From an uncultured Flavobacteriaceae bacterium (GTDB lineage: Bacteria; Bacteroidota; Bacteroidia; Flavobacteriales; Flavobacteriaceae): 56,082 bases of DNA. Positions within the stretch are counted from its first letter, which is position 1; each line of letters starts with the position of its first letter. Made by a program: the position numbers and the translations under genes. The stretch covers positions 1-56,082 of the forward strand of contig CANMSN010000019.1 of the NCBI GenBank assembly GCA_947500585.1, in the 5' to 3' direction. The notes beneath the pieces are model-generated. The model had not been told where the DNA came from. It saw nothing but the letters and a program-made list of their open reading frames with translations, and made no database searches. Positions 46,731 through 55,565 of this stretch are shown here, in pieces.

Positions 46731-49562
46731 TTATTGTAATTCTTTTTTAAGAAATTTAGCTGTATAGCTTTTTTTATGCTTAATAATAGTTTCTGGAGTA
46801 CCTTCAACAATTATTTGTCCGCCACCTTTTCCGCCTTCATAGCCAATATCTATAATATGGTCAACAGTTTTAATAACATCTAAATTATGTTCAATAATTA
46901 AAACCGTATTTCCTTTGTTAGCTAATTTATTCAAAACTAACATTAATACTCTAATATCTTCAAAATGTAAACCTGTAGTCGGTTCATCTAATATATAAAA
47001 CGTATTACCGGTATCGCGTTTACTTAATTCTGTGGCAAGCTTAATACGTTGTGCCTCGCCACCAGAAAGCGTCGTACTTTGTTGTCCGAGCGTAATATAA
47101 CCTAAACCAACGTCTTTTATGGTTTTTAGTTTTCTATATATTTTGGGAATGTGTTCAAAAAAGCCAACAGCGTCATCAATGGTCATGTTTAGCACATCAC
47201 TTATGCTTTTTCCTTTGTAACGAATTTCTAATGTTTCACGATTAAAGCGTTTGCCTTGGCAGGTTTCACATTCTACATAAACATCTGGTAGAAAATTCAT
47301 TTCTATAACGCGTAAACCACCGCCTTTGCATGTTTCACAGCGTCCACCAGCAACATTAAAACTAAAACGACCCGCTTTATAACCACGAATCATGGCTTCT
47401 GGAATTTTTGCAAATAGGCTTCTTATTTCATCAAAAGTTTTGGTATAAGTTACGGGGTTACTTCGTGGTGTTCTACCTATTGGAGATTGGTTAATATCTA
47501 TAACTTTATCAATATACTCTAAACCTTTAATGCTTTTATAAGGCATTGGTTTTTTTACACCATTAAAATAATGTGCATTTAAAATAGGGTAGAGGGTTTC
47601 GTTAATTAAAGTGGATTTTCCGCTTCCAGAAACGCCAGTAACTCCAATCATTGTTCCTAAGGGGAATTTAACCGATACATTTTTTAAGTTATTACCCGTA
47701 CAACCTTTTAATTCTAGGAAGTTGCCGTTTCCTTTTCGACGTTTTTTAGGAATTTCAATTTTTTTATTCCCATTTAGATAATCTGCCGTAAGTGTTTTGT
47801 GGGCTTTTAACTCAGCTGGATTGCCAATGCTAATAATTTCGCCTCCATGTTTTCCCGCTTTTGGACCAATATCAATAACATAATCGGCACGTTCAATCAT
47901 GTCTTTGTCATGCTCCACTACAATAACGGAATTTCCAATATCTCTGAGTGACACTAAAGAGTTTATCAACTTTTCGTTATCTCTTTGGTGTAATCCAATA
48001 CTAGGTTCATCTAAAATATATAATACACCAACGAGTTGCGACCCAATTTGTGTTGCTAGCCTAATACGTTGTGCTTCGCCGCCAGATAAAGATTTTGAAC
48101 TTCTATTTAATGCCAAATAGTCTAAACCAACATCCAATAAAAACTGCAATCTAGATTTAATTTCTTTTACAACCTCTTCAGCTATTTTTAATTGTTTTTC
48201 AGATAGGTGATTATGTAAATCGTTAAACCATTCTGAGAGTTCAACAATATCTGTATTGGCAAGTTCTGCTATGTTTTTGCTATTTATTTTGAAATAAAGA
48301 GACTCTTTTTTTAAACGAGAGCCTTCGCAAACAGGACATTTAATTTTGTCCATGTAATCTTTTGCCCAACGTTTTAAAGAGGTAGAATCTGCGGTTTTGT
48401 ATTGGTTTTCAATAAAATTAGCTACGCCTTCAAAATCTATTTTATAATCGCGGGTAACGCCTAAAGTTTTACTTTCAATAGAGAATTTTTCATTACCACC
48501 ATACAAAATCATGTGTTTTGCTTCCTCTGGAATACCTTTATAAGGATCAGTTAATTTGAAATTGAAACGTTGTGCTATGGTATCAAACTGCTTAAAAATC
48601 CAACTATTCTTTTCGGGACCGTGTGGCGCTAAAGCACCGTTTTTTATAGAAAGGGAATCATCTGGAATAATTTTATTTTCATTAACTTGATACAATTCAC
48701 CAATACCATTACAGTTATCGCATGCACCTTTTGGCGAGTTGAAAGAGAAATTATTAGGCTCTGGATTTTGATATGAGATTCCAGAAGTAGGACACATTAA
48801 ACTTCTACTAAAATAGCGCGTTTCTTGAGTGTCTTGATCTATAACTAACAAGACATCTTCACCATGATACATAGCCGTATTTATGGTTTCAGTTAGGCGT
48901 TTATCGTTATCAACTGTATCATCTATTTTAAGTCTATCAATTACAATTTCAATATCATGCGTTTTGTAACGATCTAATTTCATGCCTTTTACAAGGTCTT
49001 TAATGTCGCCATCTGTTCGCACTTTCACAAAACCTTGTTTGGCAACTTGTTCGAATAACTCCCGATAATGGCCTTTTCTGGAGCGTACAATAGGTGCCAA
49101 AACGTTAATACGTTTCCCATTAAAATCTTTAATGATGAGTTCTTTAATTTGCTCATCACTGTAACTTACCATTTTATCGCCTGTGTTATAACTATAAGCA
49201 TCACTAGCTCGAGCAAATAACAAACGCATAAAATCGTAAATTTCTGTAATGGTACCTACCGTAGATCGAGGTGATTTACTTGTGGTTTTTTGCTCAATTG
49301 CAATAACTGGAGATAAGCCATCAATTTTATCAACATCCGGTCGTTCTAAACCACCTAAAAACTGACGTGCATAAGCCGAAAATGTTTCAATATATCGACG
49401 TTGTCCTTCAGCATAAATAGTATCAAAAGCAAGAGAGGATTTTCCACTTCCAGACAAACCAGTTATTACAACTAATTTTTCTCTAGGTATAGATACATCA
49501 ATATTTTTAAGGTTGTGTACTCGTGCTCCTTTTACTTCAATAAAATCATCAAATTGGCTCAT
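46731..49562 (-). CDS. uvrA: Excinuclease ABC subunit A
   Basis: Damage recognition in nucleotide excision repair. Two ABC modules are present: the first with [19 protein letters not shown] and [28 protein letters not shown], the second with [17 protein letters not shown]; both have signature and Walker B regions ([69 protein letters not shown]). The second zinc finger ([14 protein letters not shown]...CETCQGKR) is complete, while the first reads CPTSG with only part of the usual cysteines. ATG 49562 ([18 protein letters not shown]) fits the family. 943 residues is normal. It is followed by the LOG-family gene. Confidence 0.97.
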   Translation of the reverse strand: MSQFDDFIEVKGARVHNLKNIDVSIPREKLVVITGLSGSGKSSLAFDTIYAEGQRRYIETFSAYARQFLGGLERPDVDKIDGLSPVIAIEQKTTSKSPRSTVGTITEIYDFMRLLFARASDAYSYNTGDKMVSYSDEQIKELIIKDFNGKRINVLAPIVRSRKGHYRELFEQVAKQGFVKVRTDGDIKDLVKGMKLDRYKTHDIEIVIDRLKIDDTVDNDKRLTETINTAMYHGEDVLLVIDQDTQETRYFSRSLMCPTSGISYQNPEPNNFSFNSPKGACDNCNGIGELYQVNENKIIPDDSLSIKNGALAPHGPEKNSWIFKQFDTIAQRFNFKLTDPYKGIPEEAKHMILYGGNEKFSIESKTLGVTRDYKIDFEGVANFIENQYKTADSTSLKRWAKDYMDKIKCPVCEGSRLKKESLYFKINSKNIAELANTDIVELSEWFNDLHNHLSEKQLKIAEEVVKEIKSRLQFLLDVGLDYLALNRSSKSLSGGEAQRIRLATQIGSQLVGVLYILDEPSIGLHQRDNEKLINSLVSLRDIGNSVIVVEHDKDMIERADYVIDIGPKAGKHGGEIISIGNPAELKAHKTLTADYLNGNKKIEIPKKRRKGNGNFLELKGCTGNNLKNVSVKFPLGTMIGVTGVSGSGKSTLINETLYPILNAHYFNGVKKPMPYKSIKGLEYIDKVIDINQSPIGRTPRSNPVTYTKTFDEIRSLFAKIPEAMIRGYKAGRFSFNVAGGRCETCKGGGLRVIEMNFLPDVYVECETCQGKRFNRETLEIRYKGKSISDVLNMTIDDAVGFFEHIPKIYRKLKTIKDVGLGYITLGQQSTTLSGGEAQRIKLATELSKRDTGNTFYILDEPTTGLHFEDIRVLMLVLNKLANKGNTVLIIEHNLDVIKTVDHIIDIGYEGGKGGGQIIVEGTPETIIKHKKSYTAKFLKKELQ

Positions 49563-49577
49563 AAATTGGCAAAAGTG

Positions 49578-49585
49578 CAAAGTTA
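49578..49585 (-). promoter_or_regulatory. Candidate -7 box of uvrA
   Basis: On the minus strand TAACTTTG (49585-49578) matches TAnnTTTG and lies 15 bases before the uvrA ATG. No TTG is found at the right distance. Confidence 0.5.
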
Positions 49586-49665
49586 CGATTTTTGATGTTA
49601 ATTTCTTGTGAAGTTTTATTTCACTTTTATTATAATTGTACTCAAAATTATCAAAACAATTACAA

Positions 49666-50190
49666 ATGAAATTACTAGGAATAGGATCAAGAATTAATCA
49701 CTCAGAATACGGAAAAGGGGTTGTAACCAATGTAACATCTTTACATTATTGGGTAACTTTTATTGAAAACGGATTAGAAACGATAGATTTAGATAGTGAT
49801 TTTGAAGTTATTGAAGCAGCTGATGGCGATGTAGATACCGTTAGTTTTTTTGAGGTAGAAAGTAGTTTGGTGAAAATTCTAAAAAAATGGAGTGATGTTA
49901 GTGAAGTTGTGCCAATTGCCGATAAATATAAAGGCGGAAAACTTATTTTAGAGCCTGCAGATACTTCTATGAAATCTTATGAATTACCAATTAACACTTT
50001 TTTTCATAAAATAACAATGGTTCGCGACCGTTTACGAGTTATGGAACAACGCATTAATTCTAGTAATTTAGACGAACAGGGTAAAATTGATTTGCAACAA
50101 TACATAACCAGGATATATGGCAGTTTAACAAGTTTTAATGTGTTATTTAAATCTAAGAGTCATAATTTTGTGGGGCAGCGGAGTAAGTAA
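49666..50190 (+). CDS. Conserved hypothetical protein with N-terminal SH3-like part
   Basis: 174 residues from ATG 49666. The first 60 residues (LLGIGSRINHSEYGKGVVTNVTSLHYWVTFIENGLETIDL) look like a small barrel of the SH3/Tudor or KOW kind, in which GKGVV marks a turn, and the rest is helical and charged (LVKILKKWSDV, FFHKITMVRDRLRVMEQRI, IDLQQYITRIYGSL). No catalytic motif and no signal peptide. It is divergent from uvrA over 100 bases. Nucleic-acid binding would fit the fold, but that is a guess. Function unknown. Confidence 0.72.
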   Translation: MKLLGIGSRINHSEYGKGVVTNVTSLHYWVTFIENGLETIDLDSDFEVIEAADGDVDTVSFFEVESSLVKILKKWSDVSEVVPIADKYKGGKLILEPADTSMKSYELPINTFFHKITMVRDRLRVMEQRINSSNLDEQGKIDLQQYITRIYGSLTSFNVLFKSKSHNFVGQRSK

Positions 50191-50192
50191 TA

Positions 50193-50915
50193 TTAGTTAA
50201 CGCCTTTTATATCATCAATTTCCAAACCTAAAACTAAAAGTTTGTGAAATGTTGGTAATTGCGCACCAGTTTCTGTAGTTGTCCAATCGCTCCACGAGGC
50301 TTCTAAACCATCAAATGGTAAAATAGAAGTCCACATTTTAAATGCTTTTGGTTTCCCATTATCATCTAACAACCACAAATAGGAATCACCAGGGGTTGAT
50401 CCGCCAGAAGTATAGGTCACTAAAAGGGCCTCTTTATTATTTTTAGTTTTTACTAATCTGCGCTCAACACCATCATCAAAAACTTTATAAGGCGCAACTA
50501 ACCAAAAGGAATCATTATTAAAATAGGTAATGGCTTTTTCAATAAGTTCGTCTGCCAATTCACTATCTATAACAAAGTTATGAATATAAACTTTGCTTTT
50601 AGTATGATCGTTTAAATCAAGTTGAACTTTATAATCTTTCCAGCTAACCTCGCAAATGTTTTTGTTTTTCTCCCAAATGTAATGATGGCGTTTTTTAAAA
50701 GTCCATTCAATGGTATTGGTTTTTTTATAAGCTTCATAATTTAAAGCATCTAACATATTACGTGCTAACGCATCTGCTTTTTCTCCTTGAATACCAGTAG
50801 GTAAATCTTCGTTGTATTTAAAATACAAAAAGCCAAAAAGTAACAGGCTAGGAAGCGTTAAAAAAATAATGGCACCTGTAATAATTTTTAATATTTTTTT
50901 AGGTTTAATTGCCAT
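50193..50915 (-). CDS. Conserved membrane-anchored hypothetical protein
   Basis: 240 residues. An N-terminal membrane segment (about 9-32, LKIITGAIIFLTLPSLLLFGFLYF) leads to a large extracytoplasmic part rich in aromatic and charged residues (AYKKTNTIEWTFKKRHHYIWEKNKNICEVSWKDYKVQLDLND, SDWTTTETGAQLPTFHK). No domain I can name. It ends two bases beyond the 3' end of the convergent gene at 49666. The gap to the gamma-glutamyltransferase gene is 72 bases, so cotranscription is possible. Function unknown. Confidence 0.72.
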   Translation of the reverse strand: MAIKPKKILKIITGAIIFLTLPSLLLFGFLYFKYNEDLPTGIQGEKADALARNMLDALNYEAYKKTNTIEWTFKKRHHYIWEKNKNICEVSWKDYKVQLDLNDHTKSKVYIHNFVIDSELADELIEKAITYFNNDSFWLVAPYKVFDDGVERRLVKTKNNKEALLVTYTSGGSTPGDSYLWLLDDNGKPKAFKMWTSILPFDGLEASWSDWTTTETGAQLPTFHKLLVLGLEIDDIKGVN

Positions 50916-50987
50916 GAAATGGAGTTTGGTTTAATGTTGTTTGGCATCTAAAGTATTAAATGCTATTGATTTAGGAAAAGAAAAGCT

Positions 50988-52676
50988 CTAAAAACCGACC
51001 GCTGTATCATCACCTCGATAATCTGCACCACCCTGTAACCTTTTGTCATCTAAAACGAGTATCCCATCGACCTTGCCAATAACTGGTGAATCCTTTTCAT
51101 TTATAAAATAACCTAAATTTTTGAGTTCATTTATAGTGTTTTTATCAAAAGAATTTGGTTCCATCATAATTACATCTGGTAACCATTGATGATGAAATCT
51201 TGGTGCTTCTACGGCTTCCTGCATGCTCATATTAAATTCATGAATATTTAAAATAGTTTGTAGTACCGATGTAATAATTGTTGATCCGCCTGGAGTGCCA
51301 ACGGACATTAATAATTGTCCGTTTTTTTCAACAATTGTTGGCGTCATAGAACTTAGCATGCGCTTTTCAGGAACTATACTATTGGCCTCAGCACCAATAA
51401 GTCCGAACATATTGGGTTCACCGGGTTTACTACTAAAATCGTCCATTTCATTATTTAAAAAGAAGCCCAACTCAGAACAATATAATTTAGAACCGTAATA
51501 AGCATTTAATGTAGTTGTTGCAGAAACGGCGTTTCCAAATTGATCTATAATAGAGTAATGTGTAGTTTCGTTACTTTCAACAATTTGAATGTTTCCATGA
51601 GAAACATCGCTTGATTTTGTTGCTTCATCCAATGAAAAACTAGACATTCTTTGGTTTAAATAATCTGTACTTATTAGTTTGTCAATTGGATTGTTTACAA
51701 AATCTGGATCTCCTAAATAAAAGCTTCTATCAGCATAAGCGCGACGTTCAGCCTCGGTAATTATTTGAATGGTTTTTGTTGAATTATGTCCGAATTTATG
51801 CAAATCAAAAGGTTCAATCATTTTCATTATTTGGGCTAAACATACGCCGCCACTTGAAGGTGGAGACATAGATATAATTTTTAGGTCATCATAGGTAAAA
51901 GTGATTGGTGTTCGCCATATTGCTTCATAAGACGCCAAATCTTCTTCTGTAATAATACCGCCATTATCTTGAACAAATTCTGCAAGTGTTTTAGCAATTT
52001 CTCCTTTATAAAACGCTTCACTGCCATTATACATAATAGCTTTTAAAGTATTTGCCAAAGCAGATTGTTTTAAAGTGTCATTTTCTTTGTAATTATTTAA
52101 GAAGAGTATTGAATCTTTGTTTACGTCTCTAAAATCATCTTGTTTGCTCTTTATTCTAGCCTCTTGCATTTTTGTAATAACAAAACCTTTATTTGCAAGC
52201 TCAATAACGGGCTTTATAATAGCTTCAATTGGTAAAGAACCTAGTTTTTTATGAACTGCAAAAACACCAGCTATGGTTCCTGGAACACCTACAGCCATAG
52301 CACCTTTTGTACTTTTATTTGGAATAACATTCCCTAAGGAATCTAAGTACATGCCTTTGGTTGCAGCTTTTGGCGCTTTTTCTCTGTAATCAATTCCACC
52401 AATATCGCCATTAGCCTTTCTATATACCATAAAACCACCGCCACCAATATTGCCAGCACAAGGATATGTAACTGCCAAAGCAAGTTCTGTGGCAACCATG
52501 GCATCAAAGGCATTGCCTCCTTTTTTTAGTATATCACTTCCAATTTTTGAGGCTTCTTCTCTAGCTGAAACTACCATGGCACTTTCTGTAATTAAAGCCT
52601 TTTTTTTGGTTTTAACCGTTTCTTTACATGAAAAAAAAAGCAATGTGATTATGAGTAAATAACTAAACTTTTTCAT
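50988..52676 (-). CDS. ggt: Gamma-glutamyltransferase, lipid-anchored
   Basis: Cleaves glutathione and transfers or releases the gamma-glutamyl group. FSYLLIITLLFFSC is a lipoprotein signal (cysteine about residue 17). The large-subunit region has VVSAREEASKIGSDILKKGGNAFDAMVA and CAGNIGGGGFMVYR; the autocleavage site is ESNETTHYSIID, where the second threonine would become the nucleophile, followed by GNAVSATTTLN and MLSSMTPTIV with the conserved SS motif. 562 residues is normal. ATG 52676 was chosen; a start seven codons earlier is possible. It overlaps the AcpH gene stop by 14 bases. Confidence 0.92.
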   Translation of the reverse strand: MKKFSYLLIITLLFFSCKETVKTKKKALITESAMVVSAREEASKIGSDILKKGGNAFDAMVATELALAVTYPCAGNIGGGGFMVYRKANGDIGGIDYREKAPKAATKGMYLDSLGNVIPNKSTKGAMAVGVPGTIAGVFAVHKKLGSLPIEAIIKPVIELANKGFVITKMQEARIKSKQDDFRDVNKDSILFLNNYKENDTLKQSALANTLKAIMYNGSEAFYKGEIAKTLAEFVQDNGGIITEEDLASYEAIWRTPITFTYDDLKIISMSPPSSGGVCLAQIMKMIEPFDLHKFGHNSTKTIQIITEAERRAYADRSFYLGDPDFVNNPIDKLISTDYLNQRMSSFSLDEATKSSDVSHGNIQIVESNETTHYSIIDQFGNAVSATTTLNAYYGSKLYCSELGFFLNNEMDDFSSKPGEPNMFGLIGAEANSIVPEKRMLSSMTPTIVEKNGQLLMSVGTPGGSTIITSVLQTILNIHEFNMSMQEAVEAPRFHHQWLPDVIMMEPNSFDKNTINELKNLGYFINEKDSPVIGKVDGILVLDDKRLQGGADYRGDDTAVGF

Positions 52677-53271
52677 AGATTTCTTTTGTGATTTCATGTC
52701 GTTTTTTGTTTGAAAAGTGAATTAATTCATCGAAGAATAAAGTGAATTCGTTTTCAAATTCCTCATAAAATTCTTCTAACTCATTAACGGCTTTATCCAT
52801 ACCTGATCGATTTTTTGTTCGCCTATTCATACCATCCAAAACTCTTGAAATGCCTTCAATTGAAGCATAATTTAACAACCAATTGTCAGCAATCATATAT
52901 GGCATCATTTTTTGTATTCTTAAAGGTAAAATATCATAGTGTTTCTCTAAAGAATCGTAAAAAGTATTTACATAGTCGTCTAAAGGAATATCAGAATAAT
53001 TTTTCCAGTTTTTAGCCAAAAAATGATCGTAAAGAATATCTACAATTATACCTGAGTAATGTCCGTATTTTTCATGTAAACGCTTGGTGCTTTTTCTAAC
53101 AGTTTGGTGTGCATCAGTAAAAGTATCAATGTTTCTGTGCAGTAAAACACCTATTTGTACATCTTTTCTGCGTTTTTTGTATGTGTTTCCTTTAATGCCA
53201 TCGGCAATAAAATTACCAATAGTTACTAAATCATTATCTCCAGAAAGATAAACATGGGCTAGATAGTTCAT
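52663..53271 (-). CDS. acpH: Acyl-carrier-protein phosphodiesterase AcpH
   Basis: Removes the 4'-phosphopantetheine group from acyl carrier protein. The N-terminus MNYLAHVYLSGDNDLVTIGNFIADGIKG and the HD-like pieces VLLHRNIDTFTDAHQTVRKS and YGHYSGIIVDILYDHFLAKNW are characteristic of the AcpH/YajB family. 202 residues is close to E. coli AcpH (193). It overlaps the ggt start by 14 bases and is divergent from glmM over 76 bases, which contains the candidate glmM promoter. Confidence 0.9.
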   Translation of the reverse strand: MNYLAHVYLSGDNDLVTIGNFIADGIKGNTYKKRRKDVQIGVLLHRNIDTFTDAHQTVRKSTKRLHEKYGHYSGIIVDILYDHFLAKNWKNYSDIPLDDYVNTFYDSLEKHYDILPLRIQKMMPYMIADNWLLNYASIEGISRVLDGMNRRTKNRSGMDKAVNELEEFYEEFENEFTLFFDELIHFSNKKRHEITKEIYEKV

Positions 53272-53317
53272 TTGTGAAATTTACGAATTACCATTTAAGA
53301 AATGCAACTTGTAATTG

Positions 53318-53325
53318 TATATTTG
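53318..53325 (+). promoter_or_regulatory. Candidate -7 box of glmM
   Basis: TATATTTG matches TAnnTTTG, 22 bases before the glmM ATG at 53348. No exact -33 TTG is found at 19 bases; TTT at 53294-53296 is nearest. Confidence 0.5.
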
Positions 53326-53347
53326 TTTTTAAATTTTAAAAAATAAT

Positions 53348-54736
53348 ATGACACTTATAAAATCAATTTCAGGAATTAGAGGAACCATTGGCGGGCAAGT
53401 AGGCGAGAACCTAACACCAATTGACGCTGTTAAATTTGCATCTGCTTATGGCGTTTGGCTAAAGCAACAGCGGCAAAAAGACATCTATAAAGTTGTTGTT
53501 GGTAGAGATGCCCGTATATCTGGTAAGATGATGCAAAATTTGGTAATGAATACGCTTATTGGTTTAGGAATTGATGTGGTTGATGTTGGTCTTTCTACAA
53601 CCCCTACAGTTGAAGTGGCTACAACTTTAGAACATGCCGATGGTGGTATCATTTTAACAGCCAGCCATAACCCAAAACAATGGAATGCCCTAAAATTATT
53701 AAATGCCAAGGGTGAATTTTTAGATGCCGTAGAGGGCGCAAAAATTTTAGATATAGCAGAGAGTGATAACATGGAGTTTGCTGATGTAGATAGCTTAGGG
53801 AAAATAACAAAAAACAAAGCTTATATAGATTTACATATTATTGAAGTTTTAGATTTAGACTTGGTAAACGTTAAGGCTATAGAAAGTGCAAAATTTAAGG
53901 TTGTAGTAGATGGTGTAAACTCTACGGGAGGTATTGCTATTCCGTTACTTTTAGAGCGCCTAGGTGTTGATGTTATTAAATTATATTGTGAACCAAACGG
54001 ACATTTTCCGCATAACCCTGAGCCTCTTAAAGAGCATTTAGGAGATTTATCAGATGCTGTTAAAAAGCATAAAGCAGATTTTGGGATTGTGGTAGATCCA
54101 GATGTAGATCGTTTAGCTTTTATGGATGAAAATGGTGAGATGTTTGGAGAAGAATACACTTTGGTAGTTTGTGCAGATTACGTTTTAAGTAGAACACCAG
54201 GAAATACGGTAAGCAATATGAGTTCCACCAGAGCACTGCGCGATGTTACTGAAAAACATGGCGGAACATATGAGGCTAGTGCAGTAGGCGAGGTGAATGT
54301 GGTTAAATTAATGAAGAAAAATAAAGTAGTCATTGGTGGTGAAGGTAATGGCGGTATTATTTACCCAGAAGCGCATTATGGTCGTGATGCACTAGTTGGT
54401 GTGGCATTATTTTTAAGCTTATTAGCTGATAAGGATATGAGTGTTAGCGAACTAAGAAAAACCTACCCTGATTACTATATGAGCAAAAAGAAGATTGAGC
54501 TAACTCCCGGTTTAGATGTTGATGGTATTTTAAAAGCGATAGAAGAACGCTACCAAAATGATCAACTAACGACCATTGATGGTGTTAAAATAGATTTCTC
54601 TGAAAGTTGGGTACATTTACGTAAAAGTAATACCGAACCTATTATTAGAATTTATACCGAAGCAAAATCGCAAGAAGAAGCTGATGCTTTGGCGGATAAA
54701 TTTATTGAAGAGATAGGCTCCATAGCTAATAGTTAA
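53348..54736 (+). CDS. glmM: Phosphoglucosamine mutase
   Basis: Converts glucosamine-6-phosphate to glucosamine-1-phosphate for UDP-GlcNAc, peptidoglycan and lipopolysaccharide synthesis. It belongs to the alpha-D-phosphohexomutases: phosphorylated serine S106 in ILTASHNPKQWNALK, metal loop VDPDVDRLAFMDE, sugar-binding GGEGNGGIIYPEAHYGRDALVG, and the phosphate loop RKSNTEPIIRIYTEA. 462 residues is normal. It could instead be a phosphoglucomutase or phosphomannomutase of the same family; the GGEGNGG loop favours GlmM. It is monocistronic, and a repeat and a transposase remnant follow it. Confidence 0.88.
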   Translation: MTLIKSISGIRGTIGGQVGENLTPIDAVKFASAYGVWLKQQRQKDIYKVVVGRDARISGKMMQNLVMNTLIGLGIDVVDVGLSTTPTVEVATTLEHADGGIILTASHNPKQWNALKLLNAKGEFLDAVEGAKILDIAESDNMEFADVDSLGKITKNKAYIDLHIIEVLDLDLVNVKAIESAKFKVVVDGVNSTGGIAIPLLLERLGVDVIKLYCEPNGHFPHNPEPLKEHLGDLSDAVKKHKADFGIVVDPDVDRLAFMDENGEMFGEEYTLVVCADYVLSRTPGNTVSNMSSTRALRDVTEKHGGTYEASAVGEVNVVKLMKKNKVVIGGEGNGGIIYPEAHYGRDALVGVALFLSLLADKDMSVSELRKTYPDYYMSKKKIELTPGLDVDGILKAIEERYQNDQLTTIDGVKIDFSESWVHLRKSNTEPIIRIYTEAKSQEEADALADKFIEEIGSIANS

Positions 54737-54740
54737 AACG

Positions 54741-54769
54741 CATTGCGAGGACGAAGGACGCTGCAATCT
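54741..54769 (+). repeat. Dispersed repeat of the ATTGCGAGG...GCAAT type
   Basis: CATTGCGAGGACGAAGG runs into GCTGCAATCTT; ATTGC (54742-54746) and GCAAT (54763-54767) form the outer arms. I recall this element as a very common dispersed repeat in Flavobacteriaceae. It lies five bases after the glmM stop and abuts the transposase remnant. Confidence 0.65.
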
Positions 54770-54939
54770 TTTTTTTGCAAACCAAACTTAGTCATGTGGA
54801 AACATCCTTTAGTATGACCATATCAAATGCAGCTAAAGCCATTTTGCAATTTTATTTTTGCCAAATTGGCTTTACAGGCTTCATCATTTAGTAGTTCTTT
54901 TACAAAGTTTAGTATATCTTGTCCAGTAAATTGTTTCAT
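54770..54939 (-). pseudogene. Remnant of an IS1595-type transposase N-terminus
   Basis: From ATG 54939 the minus strand reads MKQFTGQDILNFVKELLNDE then ACKANLAKIKLQNGFSCI, a TGA stop, and in the same frame YGHTKGCFHMTKFGLQK. This matches, from memory, the start of zinc-ribbon transposases of the IS1595 family (a GQ..LNF..E...DE.CK.YLA.IKW..G..C.KCGHTK pattern, later FHK.KFGLQKA). The stop codon replaces the residue after the first zinc cysteine, the second cysteine is a tyrosine, and the part between GHTKGC and FH is missing. So it is a decayed fragment. No inverted terminal repeats were recognised. Confidence 0.6.
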
Positions 54940-54973
54940 ATCTTTTATTTTTAAAACAACAAATACGAAAATT

Positions 54974-55025
54974 AAATGAATACTAATTAATGTAAATACT
55001 AATTTGCTTTAATTAGTATTCATTT
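54974..55025. repeat. 17-base perfect inverted repeat (possible terminator)
   Basis: AAATGAATACTAATTAA (54974-54990) and its exact complement (55009-55025) enclose an 18-base loop. It begins about 45 bases past the stop of the minus-strand PepSY-like gene, so it may terminate that transcript. The AT-rich stem and absence of a clear T tail leave other roles open, such as a regulator site. Confidence 0.55.
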
Positions 55026-55070
55026 TAAAATTATCTTACAAAAATTCTATAAGAGAACTTCTGCATAAAA

Positions 55071-55565
55071 CTATTGTTCTCCATCACTGCCATTATCACC
55101 ATCATTGCTTTTTATAGGTTGTGAACTTTCTTTTACTATTTTATCTGTTTTAGTAATTTTACCAGCTTTATCTAATTCCAGATCAAAAGTGAGTTTTTCT
55201 GTATCAACAGTTACTTGGTAAAAGTATTTCCCATCGCTAGTTTCAGTTAACAGGGCAGTATTAAATGAGCCATTTGGATATTTTTTTTCAATAGATTTTT
55301 TTACAATATCTGGAATAGCGTTAATTTTTAAAATAGATTCCGATTTATTCCAGTTTCCATCAAAATCAAAGTCCGAGGTTGTTTTAACCCCTTGGTTGTT
55401 AAATTTAATTTTAAAGGAATTCTTTTGTTTCTTGGATTTAACCTCAGTAGCATTAGGATATTTTTTAAGAAACGATTCGTTCACAAGTGCTGGCAATCCT
55501 TTCTTTTGAGCCATTGATCCTACTGCAATTGCTGACAGTAAGCAAAATAATACTAATTTTTTCAT
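55071..55565 (-). CDS. Secreted PepSY-like domain protein
   Basis: 164 residues with a signal peptide ending VGSMAQ (about residue 19). Two copies of a PepSY-like (BLIP-like) unit follow: ALVNESFLKKYPNATEVKSKKQKNSFKIKFNNQG and IPDIVKKSIEKKYPNGSFNTALLTETSDGKYFYQVTV. Each has the KKYPN helix turn before a strand pair. The C-terminal end is an acidic tail (SNDGDNGSDGEQ). The family is secreted or periplasmic; members inhibit proteases or bind unknown partners. The gene is monocistronic. Function unknown. Confidence 0.75.
   Translation of the reverse strand: MKKLVLFCLLSAIAVGSMAQKKGLPALVNESFLKKYPNATEVKSKKQKNSFKIKFNNQGVKTTSDFDFDGNWNKSESILKINAIPDIVKKSIEKKYPNGSFNTALLTETSDGKYFYQVTVDTEKLTFDLELDKAGKITKTDKIVKESSQPIKSNDGDNGSDGEQ

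Larger units (their letters stand above)
54737..55070. other. 334-base stretch holding a repeat, a transposase remnant and a hairpin
   Basis: Between glmM and the PepSY-like gene there is no intact gene. In order it holds a dispersed palindrome (54741-54769), a decayed transposase start (54770-54939, minus) and a 17-base inverted repeat (54974-55025). Each is listed separately. It looks like an old insertion site. Confidence 0.7.

Noticed and set aside
46731-49562. Missing cysteines in the first zinc module of UvrA as a defect
   Set aside because: The second module and both ATPase modules are intact, and I recall the CPTSG form as usual in this phylum, so it is probably not a loss of function.
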